37,008 nucleotides of DNA from a virus: IMG/VR virus record IMGVR_UViG_3300033997_000086, positions 1 to 37,008 of that record. The stretch is one strand, 5' to 3'. Of this stretch, positions 21,471-28,311 are shown piece after piece. Each line of letters begins with the position of its first letter. Position 1 is the stretch's first letter. The position numbers and the translations under genes are program-made. Under the pieces are notes generated by a model, which made no database searches, was not told where the DNA came from, and was given only the letters and a program-made list of their open reading frames with translations.

Positions 21471-22340
21471 TCAGAGCAAAGCAGCCAGGTCCTCTTGACG
21501 GCCATTTTTCTTCAGGCGGCCGAGGGCGGCTTGATTGGTTCGGGGCTTTTGCTGAGCGGCCTGCGGCTTGATTGCCGGGGCGGCTTCTGCGACTTTCCGC
21601 ATGGCTTGCGGCTGCTTGGCCTGGAGCTCACGCCACTTCATGGCGTCATGCAGAATGTGGACATGGCGGGCATCGACCAGGCCGTCGAGTTCTTCGGCCT
21701 TGAGCCCGTAATGCTCCTGAGCTGTCTTGCGGATCTGCTCTGCGGTCTGCGGTCCAAAGTCCGGCAGGCGTGCGCGCAGGTCCTGTGCAGCCTCGGCTAG
21801 CATTTGCTGACGCTGGTGTTCCGTCAGTTGCTGTACCTGGGCCTGGCTCTGCTGCAGCTCTGCGTACTTGGCTTGCGCCTCTCGCTGAAGCTGTTGATAC
21901 GCAATGGTCAGCTTTTGGGCCTGTACGGGATCGGCGTCTACCAACGCGTTCCAGTCCAAGGCCTCGAACTGGGCCAGCTTGTTCTGCACTTCGCGGAACT
22001 CGACGGCCTTCTCAAAGGAGGCGCCCAACGCCTGCTCGCGCTGTTCCAGAGCTTGCGCACGCTCTTCGACAGCCCGGCGCTGTTCGGCAACCGCCTGGGT
22101 CTTCTGGGTGTAGTCCTTGTGCATGAGGACCATGTCCTTGAGTTCCTTGGGAACCCGGTAGGACTTGCCCTCGATCTCGACCAGCTCGCCGTCGTCTTCT
22201 GCCTCGGGCTCGGGTTGCTGCTCCTCTTGGGGCAGTTCCTCGCTCTCGGCTACCTCGCCGCCTTCGATCTGCTCGGGCGCTTCGTCCAGAAGCTCGGAAA
22301 CATCGTCCAGCGACACTCCAGTTTCTTGGTTGGTGTCCAT
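21471..22340 (-). CDS. Scaffolding protein
   Basis: 289 aa, very Glu/Gln-rich. The acidic N-terminus (ESEELPQEEQQPEPEAEDDG), a long coiled coil (EQRRAVEERAQALEQREQAL, then QREAQAKYAELQQSQAQVQQ) and a basic C-terminus (NGRQEDLAALL preceded by RLKK) are the classical features of podovirus scaffold proteins. The C-terminal basic segment contacts the capsid protein. Start at ATG 22340, with GGAG six bases upstream. It sits between portal-region and capsid genes in standard order. Confidence 0.85.
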   Translation of the reverse strand: MDTNQETGVSLDDVSELLDEAPEQIEGGEVAESEELPQEEQQPEPEAEDDGELVEIEGKSYRVPKELKDMVLMHKDYTQKTQAVAEQRRAVEERAQALEQREQALGASFEKAVEFREVQNKLAQFEALDWNALVDADPVQAQKLTIAYQQLQREAQAKYAELQQSQAQVQQLTEHQRQQMLAEAAQDLRARLPDFGPQTAEQIRKTAQEHYGLKAEELDGLVDARHVHILHDAMKWRELQAKQPQAMRKVAEAAPAIKPQAAQQKPRTNQAALGRLKKNGRQEDLAALL

Positions 22341-22357
22341 CACTCACTCCAGAAGTC

Positions 22358-22372
22358 GCCCGTTTTGCGGGC
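22358..22372 (-). promoter_or_regulatory. Hairpin before scaffold start
   Basis: GCCCG and CGGGC pair around a five-base loop, placed between the terminator at 22374-22399 and the ribosome site of the scaffold gene. It may insulate that ribosome site from upstream structure or mark an RNA processing point. No U-tract follows, so it is not a terminator. Confidence 0.3.
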
Positions 22373-22373
22373 A

Positions 22374-22399
22374 TAAAAAAACCCGCTCGGAGGCGGGTT
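22374..22399 (-). terminator. Terminator between head genes
   Basis: Minus-strand AACCCGC and GCGGGTT pair (22393-22399 with 22380-22386), followed by an uninterrupted run of Ts reaching 22374. It lies 17 bases after the small gene that follows portal and before the scaffold gene. Readthrough is needed for scaffold and capsid expression unless a separate promoter exists; none is obvious here. Confidence 0.85.
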
Positions 22400-22416
22400 C
22401 GGGGGTTTGCTTGTTG

Positions 22417-22710
22417 TTAGCGAGGGAACAGGCGTCGCAGCCTGCTCTCCTCTTCAAATCGCTTGAGATTGGCCGTGGCCAGCTTGCCGGTGTTGATGTA
22501 GCCGAGCAGGATTTCGCGGAACTTGCGGCTGGTCTTGATCAGCTGCCAGAGGGCTTCTTTGCCCTCCTTGTCGCGCGCCGGGCAGGCTATCCACTGCTCC
22601 ATCACTTCCTTCTCGATGGCCTCCAACGCTTCCTTCAGCAGCTCGTTTTCGAGCAGATGCAGGGCGGTCTGGCCGCGCGATTGCTGTTCCAGCAGGTCCA
22701 CTTCGGTCAT
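22417..22710 (-). CDS. Small structural-region protein (97 aa)
   Basis: Overlaps the portal gene by four bases. Mostly helical and charged (MTEVDLLEQQSRGQTALHLL, KEALEAIEKEVMEQW) with a CPARDKEGKEALWQLIKTSR segment and a basic C-terminal end. Similar short proteins follow the portal in related podoviruses, but without a known role. Perhaps a head assembly factor. Confidence 0.65.
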   Translation of the reverse strand: MTEVDLLEQQSRGQTALHLLENELLKEALEAIEKEVMEQWIACPARDKEGKEALWQLIKTSRKFREILLGYINTGKLATANLKRFEEESRLRRLFPR

Positions 22711-24716
22711 TGGAAGCCCTCAGTCGGCACGATTACGGGCTGTTGGCTGGACAGGCGAAGCTGCTCCATCTGGAGCTTGAACTGGCGGTCCAGCTCGGCC
22801 TGTTCGGCCTTGAATTGGAACTCGCGAGCCTGCTTCTCCAGCTCAAGCTGCATCTCGGCCTGGGCCTTCTGCTGGTCGTTCTTCAGCTTTTCTTGCTCAA
22901 GCACAACCTTCGGATCAGGCGGCGGCGGGACGTTGTCTTCCTCCACAGTCGCCGGGTCCACCCAGAACTCTTGCGGGTTCTTGAAGCCGGCGTTCTCGGC
23001 CAGGCGGGCCTGGACGTTGTAGAACTTGTCCGGGGACATGAGCATCTTGCCGAACGGGGACTGAGCCACCATCGCCTGGGTCTGCGCGATCTGCTGCAGG
23101 AACATGTTCTGCTGCTGCACGTCGCCGGTACCGATGCCCACGTTGATGGTCATGTCGTACTGGTCGCGCCATTCCTGCGGGTCGTACTCCACGAACTCGC
23201 CGTTCAGGCGGTAGCTCAGGCGCTCCATCCCGTTGTCGGTCAAGCACTTGAAGATGCCTTTGAACATCGGAGCCACCAGGCACTCGGCAGCGATACGCGC
23301 CATCAGCTTCATGCGCTTCTGGCTGGCGTTCATGATCATCTGAGCGCCGGTCGCGGTCTTGTTCAGGCTGTCGCCGTCCAGGCCCTGCGAGTAGCGCGTC
23401 CAGCCGGTGCGGTTCTCCTTCTCCATCTGGAGCTGTTCGAGCATCGGCATGGCTTCGATGCCCTGCCAGCGCTCTGAATAGGGCCGCACAGCTCCGGCCA
23501 CCTTCTCCAGAATGATGCCGCCCGGACGACGGTTCAGCAGGCTGTCGATATCGGCCTGCGGGTTGCCCTGCGAATCAGTCGATACGACCGTCTCCTGGTT
23601 GTTCGCAAGCGCCAGGTTGTCCAGCTGGTTGCGCATGATCGTGGTGTGGATGCGCTGGAAGTCCTCGACCAGATCCGCGACGGACACGCCACTGAAGGCA
23701 TGGGTCTGGATGTACGGCGTCCAGGCCGCGATAGGCACGTGACTGCACTCGCGGTTCTCCAGCACTAGATCACCGAGGCGCACGATGCGGCGGCGCTCGG
23801 CAATGCCGTCACCGTCGAAGTCCACCAGAACGTACTCGTCGCGCAGGTAGCCGCGGACCATCGAATCGTCGGCGGTGTCCTCGTCTTCCCCGTCGTCGAA
23901 CCGGCCGCCGTTGTTCTCTCGGTAGTCGGTCACGTTCTCGTAGACAGCGGCGCGCACCTCGGACGAGTCCACGTCATAGCCCATCTCGCGCAGTTCGGAG
24001 ACGCTGCGTCGGGTCACATGGCAGACGTACGGGCAATCCTGCAGCAACGGCGAGTCATGCCGGCGCGATACCTGCAGCTCCTCAGGCGGGATGGCCATGA
24101 CACAGCAGTAGCCCTTCTCCTCGACCGTGCGCACCTTTATGTTGAAGCGGCGCTGGAACGGGAGGCCGGCGAGCTCGAACTGCGCCAGCTCTTCCGGCCC
24201 TGGCTGCACCTCTTCCTGCTCGACAATCTCGGCATCAGGGTTCTGGTCGAGGAACAGCGCAATCTGCATCTCGTCCACGCCACGGTACCGCGTGAAGGTC
24301 GGCGTCTTCTTCTTGTCCCAGAACCACTTGACCGAACCCGTCTTGAGCAGCAGCGCGTCTTTCAGGGCGGTGTAAAGGATCAGGAAGCCGTTGTTCTGCT
24401 TGTAGAACACGTAGTTGCAGGCGTTCGTTACCTGCTCGGCGCTCTCTTCGTCCTCCGGGCCGACCGGCTCGAATACCACGGCCTTCTCGGAGCTGGTGAA
24501 CACCTCGATCAGGTCCGGCAGCATGCCCTCAACCGCATCGAACACGTCCGAAGCCACGACAGCCGAGCGTCCTTCCTCCTCGTTGCCATACGGCTCGCGG
24601 GTATAGGCACGCATTGCCTTGACGCGCTCTTCCTGCAGCTCGCCATCGTTGAACAAGTGCGCCTGGCGCGCCTCGTCATTGAGGAAGGCGACCAGTTCAG
24701 CGTCCGTCATCTTCAT
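22707..24716 (-). CDS. Portal protein
   Basis: A large head portal protein, 669 aa, of the P22/SU10-like group. Motifs include ERVKAMRAYTREPYGNEEEG, GRSAVVASDVFDAVEGMLPD (near residue 50), the TGSVKWFWDKKK segment, VPIAAWTPYIQTHAFSGVSV and LDGDSLNKTATGAQMIMNAS, with the long C-terminal helical barrel (KNDQQKAQAEMQLELEKQAR). The portal is the DNA entry and exit ring. Start ATG 24716 overlaps the terminase stop (ATGA); an ATG two codons later is possible. Confidence 0.92.
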   Translation of the reverse strand: MKMTDAELVAFLNDEARQAHLFNDGELQEERVKAMRAYTREPYGNEEEGRSAVVASDVFDAVEGMLPDLIEVFTSSEKAVVFEPVGPEDEESAEQVTNACNYVFYKQNNGFLILYTALKDALLLKTGSVKWFWDKKKTPTFTRYRGVDEMQIALFLDQNPDAEIVEQEEVQPGPEELAQFELAGLPFQRRFNIKVRTVEEKGYCCVMAIPPEELQVSRRHDSPLLQDCPYVCHVTRRSVSELREMGYDVDSSEVRAAVYENVTDYRENNGGRFDDGEDEDTADDSMVRGYLRDEYVLVDFDGDGIAERRRIVRLGDLVLENRECSHVPIAAWTPYIQTHAFSGVSVADLVEDFQRIHTTIMRNQLDNLALANNQETVVSTDSQGNPQADIDSLLNRRPGGIILEKVAGAVRPYSERWQGIEAMPMLEQLQMEKENRTGWTRYSQGLDGDSLNKTATGAQMIMNASQKRMKLMARIAAECLVAPMFKGIFKCLTDNGMERLSYRLNGEFVEYDPQEWRDQYDMTINVGIGTGDVQQQNMFLQQIAQTQAMVAQSPFGKMLMSPDKFYNVQARLAENAGFKNPQEFWVDPATVEEDNVPPPPDPKVVLEQEKLKNDQQKAQAEMQLELEKQAREFQFKAEQAELDRQFKLQMEQLRLSSQQPVIVPTEGFQ

Positions 24717-26167
24717 GCGATCACTCGGTTTCGGTATTTGATGGGGGCCGGCGCGCGGCCACACATTGAGCGCTGCCTGGCATGGCGGCGCATCATGTAG
24801 GCGTAGCGAGTTGCAGCAAGCAGGTCGTCGTTGATCTTGACGATTCGCCCATGCTCGTCTCGGTGGTAATTCATTTTTTCTTCGAACCAGGGCGCAAGGT
24901 GCGAAAACACCTTGAGGCGCCCTGTCGTCATGCGCTCGTATAGCTCGACGATTCCGGCTTCTACCCCAACGCCGCCATCTGGCCACGTGGCGTGCTCAGG
25001 TAGCATTTCCCAGCCTGCATCCAGGTACGCGGCTTTCTGCTGCTCCCCTGATGACTTCTCAGATTGCAGGCCGTCTGACGGCCACGAAGTGGGCACGTTC
25101 TTCGCCCAGGACTTGATCCCACTCCACGCAACTGCAGGCGTCACATGCGCCATCTTCCAGGCATGCGCCACATAGATCACGTCAGCGTCCTGGTCTATCC
25201 AGAGCTGCACGTGCGCCTGCGGGTGATCCCAACCGAAGTCCATGCCGTTGATTACGAAGAAGTGCGACGGGCACTCAAACGGCTGGCACTTAATCTCGTC
25301 GTCGCCGAAGTCGAAGATGAGACCAGTGCCGAGCAATGGCATGCCCTTGGTCCTCATCTCTCGTTGCCACGGCGGGTACTGGCCGATCAGGTTCTGCTTA
25401 GTGCTTTCGCTTAGGTGCGGCGCGTCATCCCACGTCGCGCGCTGCATGTACTGGCTTGGGCCTGGCGTATCCATGAACTGGACGACCAGTTCGGTGCGCC
25501 CGTTCTCTGGCGTAAACGTCAGGATGCCCCGGCCACCGCGCCCCCTGTCACCGTTCGCCGTCCGCGTGATGACCTGCGGGAAGATCGCCTTGTCTCTGGG
25601 CTCTTCGTCGATGTGGTACCAATCGACCACGTCACCCATGATCGCGTGCTGGCCCTGGCTGTAAGACCAAAGCTGCGCAGTGGAAATGCCGCCACTTGAG
25701 TGCCGAACGCGAACCTCGCGCATAGCACCGCTTGTTCCTGTCGCTGACTTGTGGTCAACAATCCTGTCTGCAGGGATCAGGCCGCCAGTCCACCGGCCAC
25801 CCTCAAGGCGCCCAAACAATGGCGTTTGCAGCAGGTCGCGAGTCTTCTCCATTGAGAAGCCAAGCAGCCAGCACATTGGCGCATGGTCGAACCGATGGCC
25901 TTCCCAGCCTTCTGGGTACTCGCCAAGCAAATGCGCGGCGTCGATGGTCAGGCCGGTGCGCGTCTTGCCCACCTGGTTGGCCGCCATGAGCATGCAGGCC
26001 GAATAGCTTGCGGTAGCCTGGATGAACTTGAGCTGCCACTCATAAAGCGATGCAAACTGCAGCCTGAACCGCTGCTGCTCTTGCCTGCGCTTCCGTTCTT
26101 CAAGCAGGGCAATCAGCTCTAGCCGCTCTTCCCTACTCTTTGCTGAGCTGTGCGATGCGGCGTTCAA
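24713..26167 (-). CDS. terL: Terminase large subunit
   Basis: 484 aa DNA-packaging ATPase/nuclease. Walker A motif AANQVGKT at residues 62-69 and Walker B VVDWYHIDEEP (Asp187-Glu188) are clear. The nuclease half includes GMDFGWDHP with Asp310. It pumps DNA through the portal and cuts the concatemer. It overlaps the small-subunit gene by 35 bases and the portal gene by four. The ATPase motif resembles that of Sf6/P22-like terminases, which suggests headful packaging, but no ends can be seen in the window. Confidence 0.95.
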   Translation of the reverse strand: MNAASHSSAKSREERLELIALLEERKRRQEQQRFRLQFASLYEWQLKFIQATASYSACMLMAANQVGKTRTGLTIDAAHLLGEYPEGWEGHRFDHAPMCWLLGFSMEKTRDLLQTPLFGRLEGGRWTGGLIPADRIVDHKSATGTSGAMREVRVRHSSGGISTAQLWSYSQGQHAIMGDVVDWYHIDEEPRDKAIFPQVITRTANGDRGRGGRGILTFTPENGRTELVVQFMDTPGPSQYMQRATWDDAPHLSESTKQNLIGQYPPWQREMRTKGMPLLGTGLIFDFGDDEIKCQPFECPSHFFVINGMDFGWDHPQAHVQLWIDQDADVIYVAHAWKMAHVTPAVAWSGIKSWAKNVPTSWPSDGLQSEKSSGEQQKAAYLDAGWEMLPEHATWPDGGVGVEAGIVELYERMTTGRLKVFSHLAPWFEEKMNYHRDEHGRIVKINDDLLAATRYAYMMRRHARQRSMCGRAPAPIKYRNRVIA

Positions 26168-26597
26168 GTTCTTCGTCGCTCAAGTCTGAGTGGCTGACGT
26201 GGCCTGAGTGCTCAAGCTGCTGCTTGTCGCCGTATTTCTTCGGCATGATCTTGGACAGATACCACTTGCGCACATCGATACGGAGCTGAGAGCGCCGGAC
26301 ATGCTCGCCATTCAACTGCCAGCCAACGCCTTGCCCTTCAGCGTCAAGACGCTCCATCCAGTCGTTCGACGCATCGTCTGCAATGTCGAACAGCTCTTCA
26401 GCCAAAGCCTCGGCACCTTCCTGCTTGGCGCGCGCGTACTGGGCACGAAACTCTTCATGCTTGGCGAGCCAGCGCAACACGGCCTGCTTTGACGGCATGT
26501 CATCGTCACGGCAGATCGTGCGCAGCGAGTCACCTTCGGCCAGGCGCAAGCAGATCAGCTCAGCCAGCTCAGGGCTGTAATCACTCGGCCTTGCCAT
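26133..26597 (-). CDS. terS: Terminase small subunit (Sf6 gp1-like)
   Basis: 154 aa. The N-terminal HTH (ELICLRLAEGDSLRTICRDD then MPSKQAVLRWLAKHEEFRAQ) and middle ARAKQEGAEALAEELFDIAD follow the Sf6-type small terminase. The segment RRSQLRIDVRKWYLSKIMPK is also typical, and the C-terminus is charged. It recognises the packaging site and regulates the large subunit. Overlaps Rz (17 bases) and TerL (35 bases), so expression is probably coupled. Confidence 0.88.
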   Translation of the reverse strand: MARPSDYSPELAELICLRLAEGDSLRTICRDDDMPSKQAVLRWLAKHEEFRAQYARAKQEGAEALAEELFDIADDASNDWMERLDAEGQGVGWQLNGEHVRRSQLRIDVRKWYLSKIMPKKYGDKQQLEHSGHVSHSDLSDEELERRIAQLSKE

Positions 26598-27045
26598 GTC
26601 TCAAGCACACCTGACGGATGTATCGCTGCAGTCCACGGATCTGGACCATGTTTTGTTCGTTTGCGAGTTCAAGATCGGCGCGAGCCTGTTCAGCATCGGG
26701 CGTAAGTCTTGGGGTTCCTGCATCAGCTGGGCTGGCGGTTCCGGTATCTCGCACGCAGGTGGCATTGACTGACACCCGCTTACGGCCAGCAGCGAGGTCA
26801 GCACGAAGCACGTCATTGGCTTTGCGCGCATTGGTGAATGCCTCGGTTGTGTCTTTGTCGATCTGGCGTTGGAGCTTGAGCGTGGCTTGCAGGCTGTCGG
26901 CTTTTGCTTTAGCGGCTGTCCACTGTCCACGGACAACGGACAACTCGGCATCCTTGGCATCGATGCGCCACGCCTGGAACGCGATCACCCCAGCGCAGGC
27001 CAGCAAGGCCCACACCCATATAGGGATCAGTCGAAGCAGGGCCAT
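26581..27045 (-). CDS. Rz: i-spanin (Rz-like)
   Basis: 154 aa inner-membrane spanin subunit. A TM anchor (RLIPIWVWALLACAGVIAFQ, residues 5-24) is followed by a periplasmic coiled coil (VVRGQWTAAKAKADSLQATL and on) and the Rz-typical segment RKRVSVNATC. With the o-spanin encoded inside this gene it bridges the envelope and fuses membranes at lysis. Start ATG 27045 follows closely on the preceding stop. The C-terminal end overlaps terS. Confidence 0.85.
   Translation of the reverse strand: MALLRLIPIWVWALLACAGVIAFQAWRIDAKDAELSVVRGQWTAAKAKADSLQATLKLQRQIDKDTTEAFTNARKANDVLRADLAAGRKRVSVNATCVRDTGTASPADAGTPRLTPDAEQARADLELANEQNMVQIRGLQRYIRQVCLRHGKAE
26601..26831 (-). CDS. Rz1: o-spanin lipoprotein (Rz1-like), embedded in Rz
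   Basis: Read in another frame inside the Rz gene. The 76-aa product starts MRAKPMTCFVLTSLLAVSGC: a short signal peptide and lipobox with Cys20. The mature part is Pro-rich (SMPPACEIPEPPAQL), as Rz1 proteins are. It would be an outer-membrane lipoprotein pairing with Rz. An alternative start is ATG at 26816. Overlapping embedded spanin genes are well known in lambda. No strong ribosome site is visible. Confidence 0.8.
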   Translation of the reverse strand: MRAKPMTCFVLTSLLAVSGCQSMPPACEIPEPPAQLMQEPQDLRPMLNRLAPILNSQTNKTWSRSVDCSDTSVRCA

Positions 27046-27046
27046 A

Positions 27047-27217
27047 TCAAGCGAGCAGCACGCCCAGACCAAAGAACAGCCCCAAAACCGTGAAGCAGGT
27101 GCCGACGGTGAAATGGAGTGCTGCGTCATAGACCAGGTCAGCCTTGAGCCGCTGACGGCTCTTGCGGAACTGGAACAGGGCCAGACCGGCAATCACGGCG
27201 AGCACGATCAGAGCCAT
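27047..27217 (-). CDS. Small two-helix membrane protein (56 aa)
   Basis: Start at ATG 27217, overlapping the endolysin stop (TGATG). Two hydrophobic segments, ALIVLAVIAGLALFQF (2-17) and DAALHFTVGTCFTVLGLFFG (31-50), are separated by a basic loop (RKSRQRLKADL). Found in the lysis cassette between endolysin and spanins, it could be an antiholin or second holin. That role is inferred from location and topology. Confidence 0.65.
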   Translation of the reverse strand: MALIVLAVIAGLALFQFRKSRQRLKADLVYDAALHFTVGTCFTVLGLFFGLGVLLA

Positions 27218-27630
27218 CAGCCCACGTCCTTGAAGAAGATGTGCCGGCCAATCTGAGTGGTCTTGGTTCCACTCTTGGCCCACTGCGGCGGCTTCTTCAT
27301 GCTGGTTGAGTAGTAGTGCGTGGCGCCGTTGGTTGGGTCAGGCTCATGGCCTTCCAGCACAGCCACGGCAGCCTCACGGCAGCGCATGTACTCACGCGGC
27401 GGGATCAGCTTGCGGCCCCGCAGGTAAGGCGCGTTCGGGTCGTCAGCGTTCCAGCAGCTGAACTGGTACGGCTTCAGGCATACCAACTCAATGGACTTGC
27501 CCCACCAGCCGGGATTATCTGCGCGGTTCTTGATGACCCAGGCAACGGCGATCAGGCCTTCCCGCCCCTCGCCACGCGCCTCGCCGTAGAGAGTCTTGGC
27601 GACTATGTCGAGTTCGTGGTCGGTGGCCAT
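27217..27630 (-). CDS. Endolysin, SleB-type cell-wall hydrolase
   Basis: 137 aa. It contains the Hydrolase_2/SleB core: DIVAKTLYGEARGEGREGLI (Glu17 is the likely catalytic residue), AVAWVIKNRAD, YQFSCWNADDPN, and GATHYYSTSMKKPPQWAK. SleB-like enzymes act as lytic transglycosylases on peptidoglycan. No signal peptide, so a holin must release it. An upstream GTG (27636) is possible, but ATG 27630 couples better to the preceding stop. Confidence 0.9.
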   Translation of the reverse strand: MATDHELDIVAKTLYGEARGEGREGLIAVAWVIKNRADNPGWWGKSIELVCLKPYQFSCWNADDPNAPYLRGRKLIPPREYMRCREAAVAVLEGHEPDPTNGATHYYSTSMKKPPQWAKSGTKTTQIGRHIFFKDVG

Positions 27631-27848
27631 CAGCACATAACCCGATCAGTCATACCTGGGAATACTGGGAGCCCGTGCGGAGGCAGCGCGGGGCTTGCGT
27701 ATGCCGGGCCGGTATCGCGCTCTGGCGTGACTTTCTTGAAAGCCAGTTGCAGGTGATCCTTGATGATCTGCCATTGCTCCTCATTCGGAGCCGGCGAACC
27801 CATCTCGGCGTAGCCTTGCAGCCAGTAGCAGAACTGTTCTGGAGTCAT
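27630..27848 (-). CDS. Conserved small phage protein (72 aa)
   Basis: Starts at ATG 27848 after GGAGCTGACC. N-terminal MTPEQFCYWLQGYAEM and EEQWQIIKDHLQLAFKKVTP match a small protein pattern repeatedly found in Pseudomonas phages, usually near lysis genes, with unknown role. The second half (GPAYASPALPPHGLPVFPG) is Pro-rich. Stop overlaps the endolysin start. Confidence 0.7.
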   Translation of the reverse strand: MTPEQFCYWLQGYAEMGSPAPNEEQWQIIKDHLQLAFKKVTPERDTGPAYASPALPPHGLPVFPGMTDRVMC

Positions 27849-27850
27849 GG

Positions 27851-27898
27851 TCAGCTCCACTCTTTAGGGCCGAAGCCCTCGTAGTCGTCGCGGATCAT
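27851..27898 (-). CDS. Possible 15-residue peptide between holin and next gene
   Basis: MIRDDYEGFGPKEWS is read from an ATG that overlaps the holin stop as ATGA and ends two bases before the next start. It contains the ribosome site for the following gene, so its translation could couple the two. It may be real or just an accident of spacing; no known family. Confidence 0.3.
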   Translation of the reverse strand: MIRDDYEGFGPKEWS

Positions 27899-28281
27899 CT
27901 GAGCACCGCCGCCTTCAGAGCTGCAGTCAGCTCCGCAATCATCTTGATGAAGTTCTTCCCGCCCTTCCGGTACTCGGCATAGGCGAAGAAGCCGCGAATC
28001 AGTACCCATCCAGGGAGGCCGCAGGCGAACACAAGGCCCAGCAGGGAGCACAGGCCGAACAGGTCGTTTGCCCAGCTCACCAGGTCATAGGTCTTGATGA
28101 TCAGTGCGCCGCCGCCTATCGAGCAGGCCAGCGTGCAGATCAGAGCGCACACGAACTCGCGCACGGTCTTGGGAATGGTCAGTGCCATCACCACCACTGC
28201 GGCCAGGGCTGCAGCGAGGCCGAAGGCGCCCAGCTTGTAAAGGGCCAGGCCTCCAACCGCTGTCGAGGCCGGCTCGGTCAT
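27895..28281 (-). CDS. Holin-like membrane protein (128 aa)
   Basis: Start at ATG 28281, chosen because GAGG lies nine bases upstream; an ATG five codons earlier has no ribosome site. Three to four hydrophobic helices are visible: LGAFGLAAALAAVVVMAL, FVCALICTLACSIGGGALII and LFGLCSLLGLVFACGLPGWV. The C-terminal end is charged (YRKGGKNFIKMIAELTAALK). Length and position ahead of the endolysin match phage holins that form the lysis hole. Family assignment is by pattern, not certain. Confidence 0.7.
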   Translation of the reverse strand: MTEPASTAVGGLALYKLGAFGLAAALAAVVVMALTIPKTVREFVCALICTLACSIGGGALIIKTYDLVSWANDLFGLCSLLGLVFACGLPGWVLIRGFFAYAEYRKGGKNFIKMIAELTAALKAAVLR

Positions 28282-28311
28282 GTCTTGAATCCTCATGATG
28301 AAAAGTGACGG

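Noticed and set aside
20421-21800. Long plus-strand reading frame (459 aa) over the capsid and scaffold genes
   Set aside because: It is antisense to well-recognised minus-strand genes, has no ribosome site or domain, and results from high GC at third codon positions.
26918-26945. Inverted repeat of TGTCC and GGACA in Rz
   Set aside because: It lies within dual-coding spanin sequence, so base choice is constrained; no regulatory role is suggested by position.
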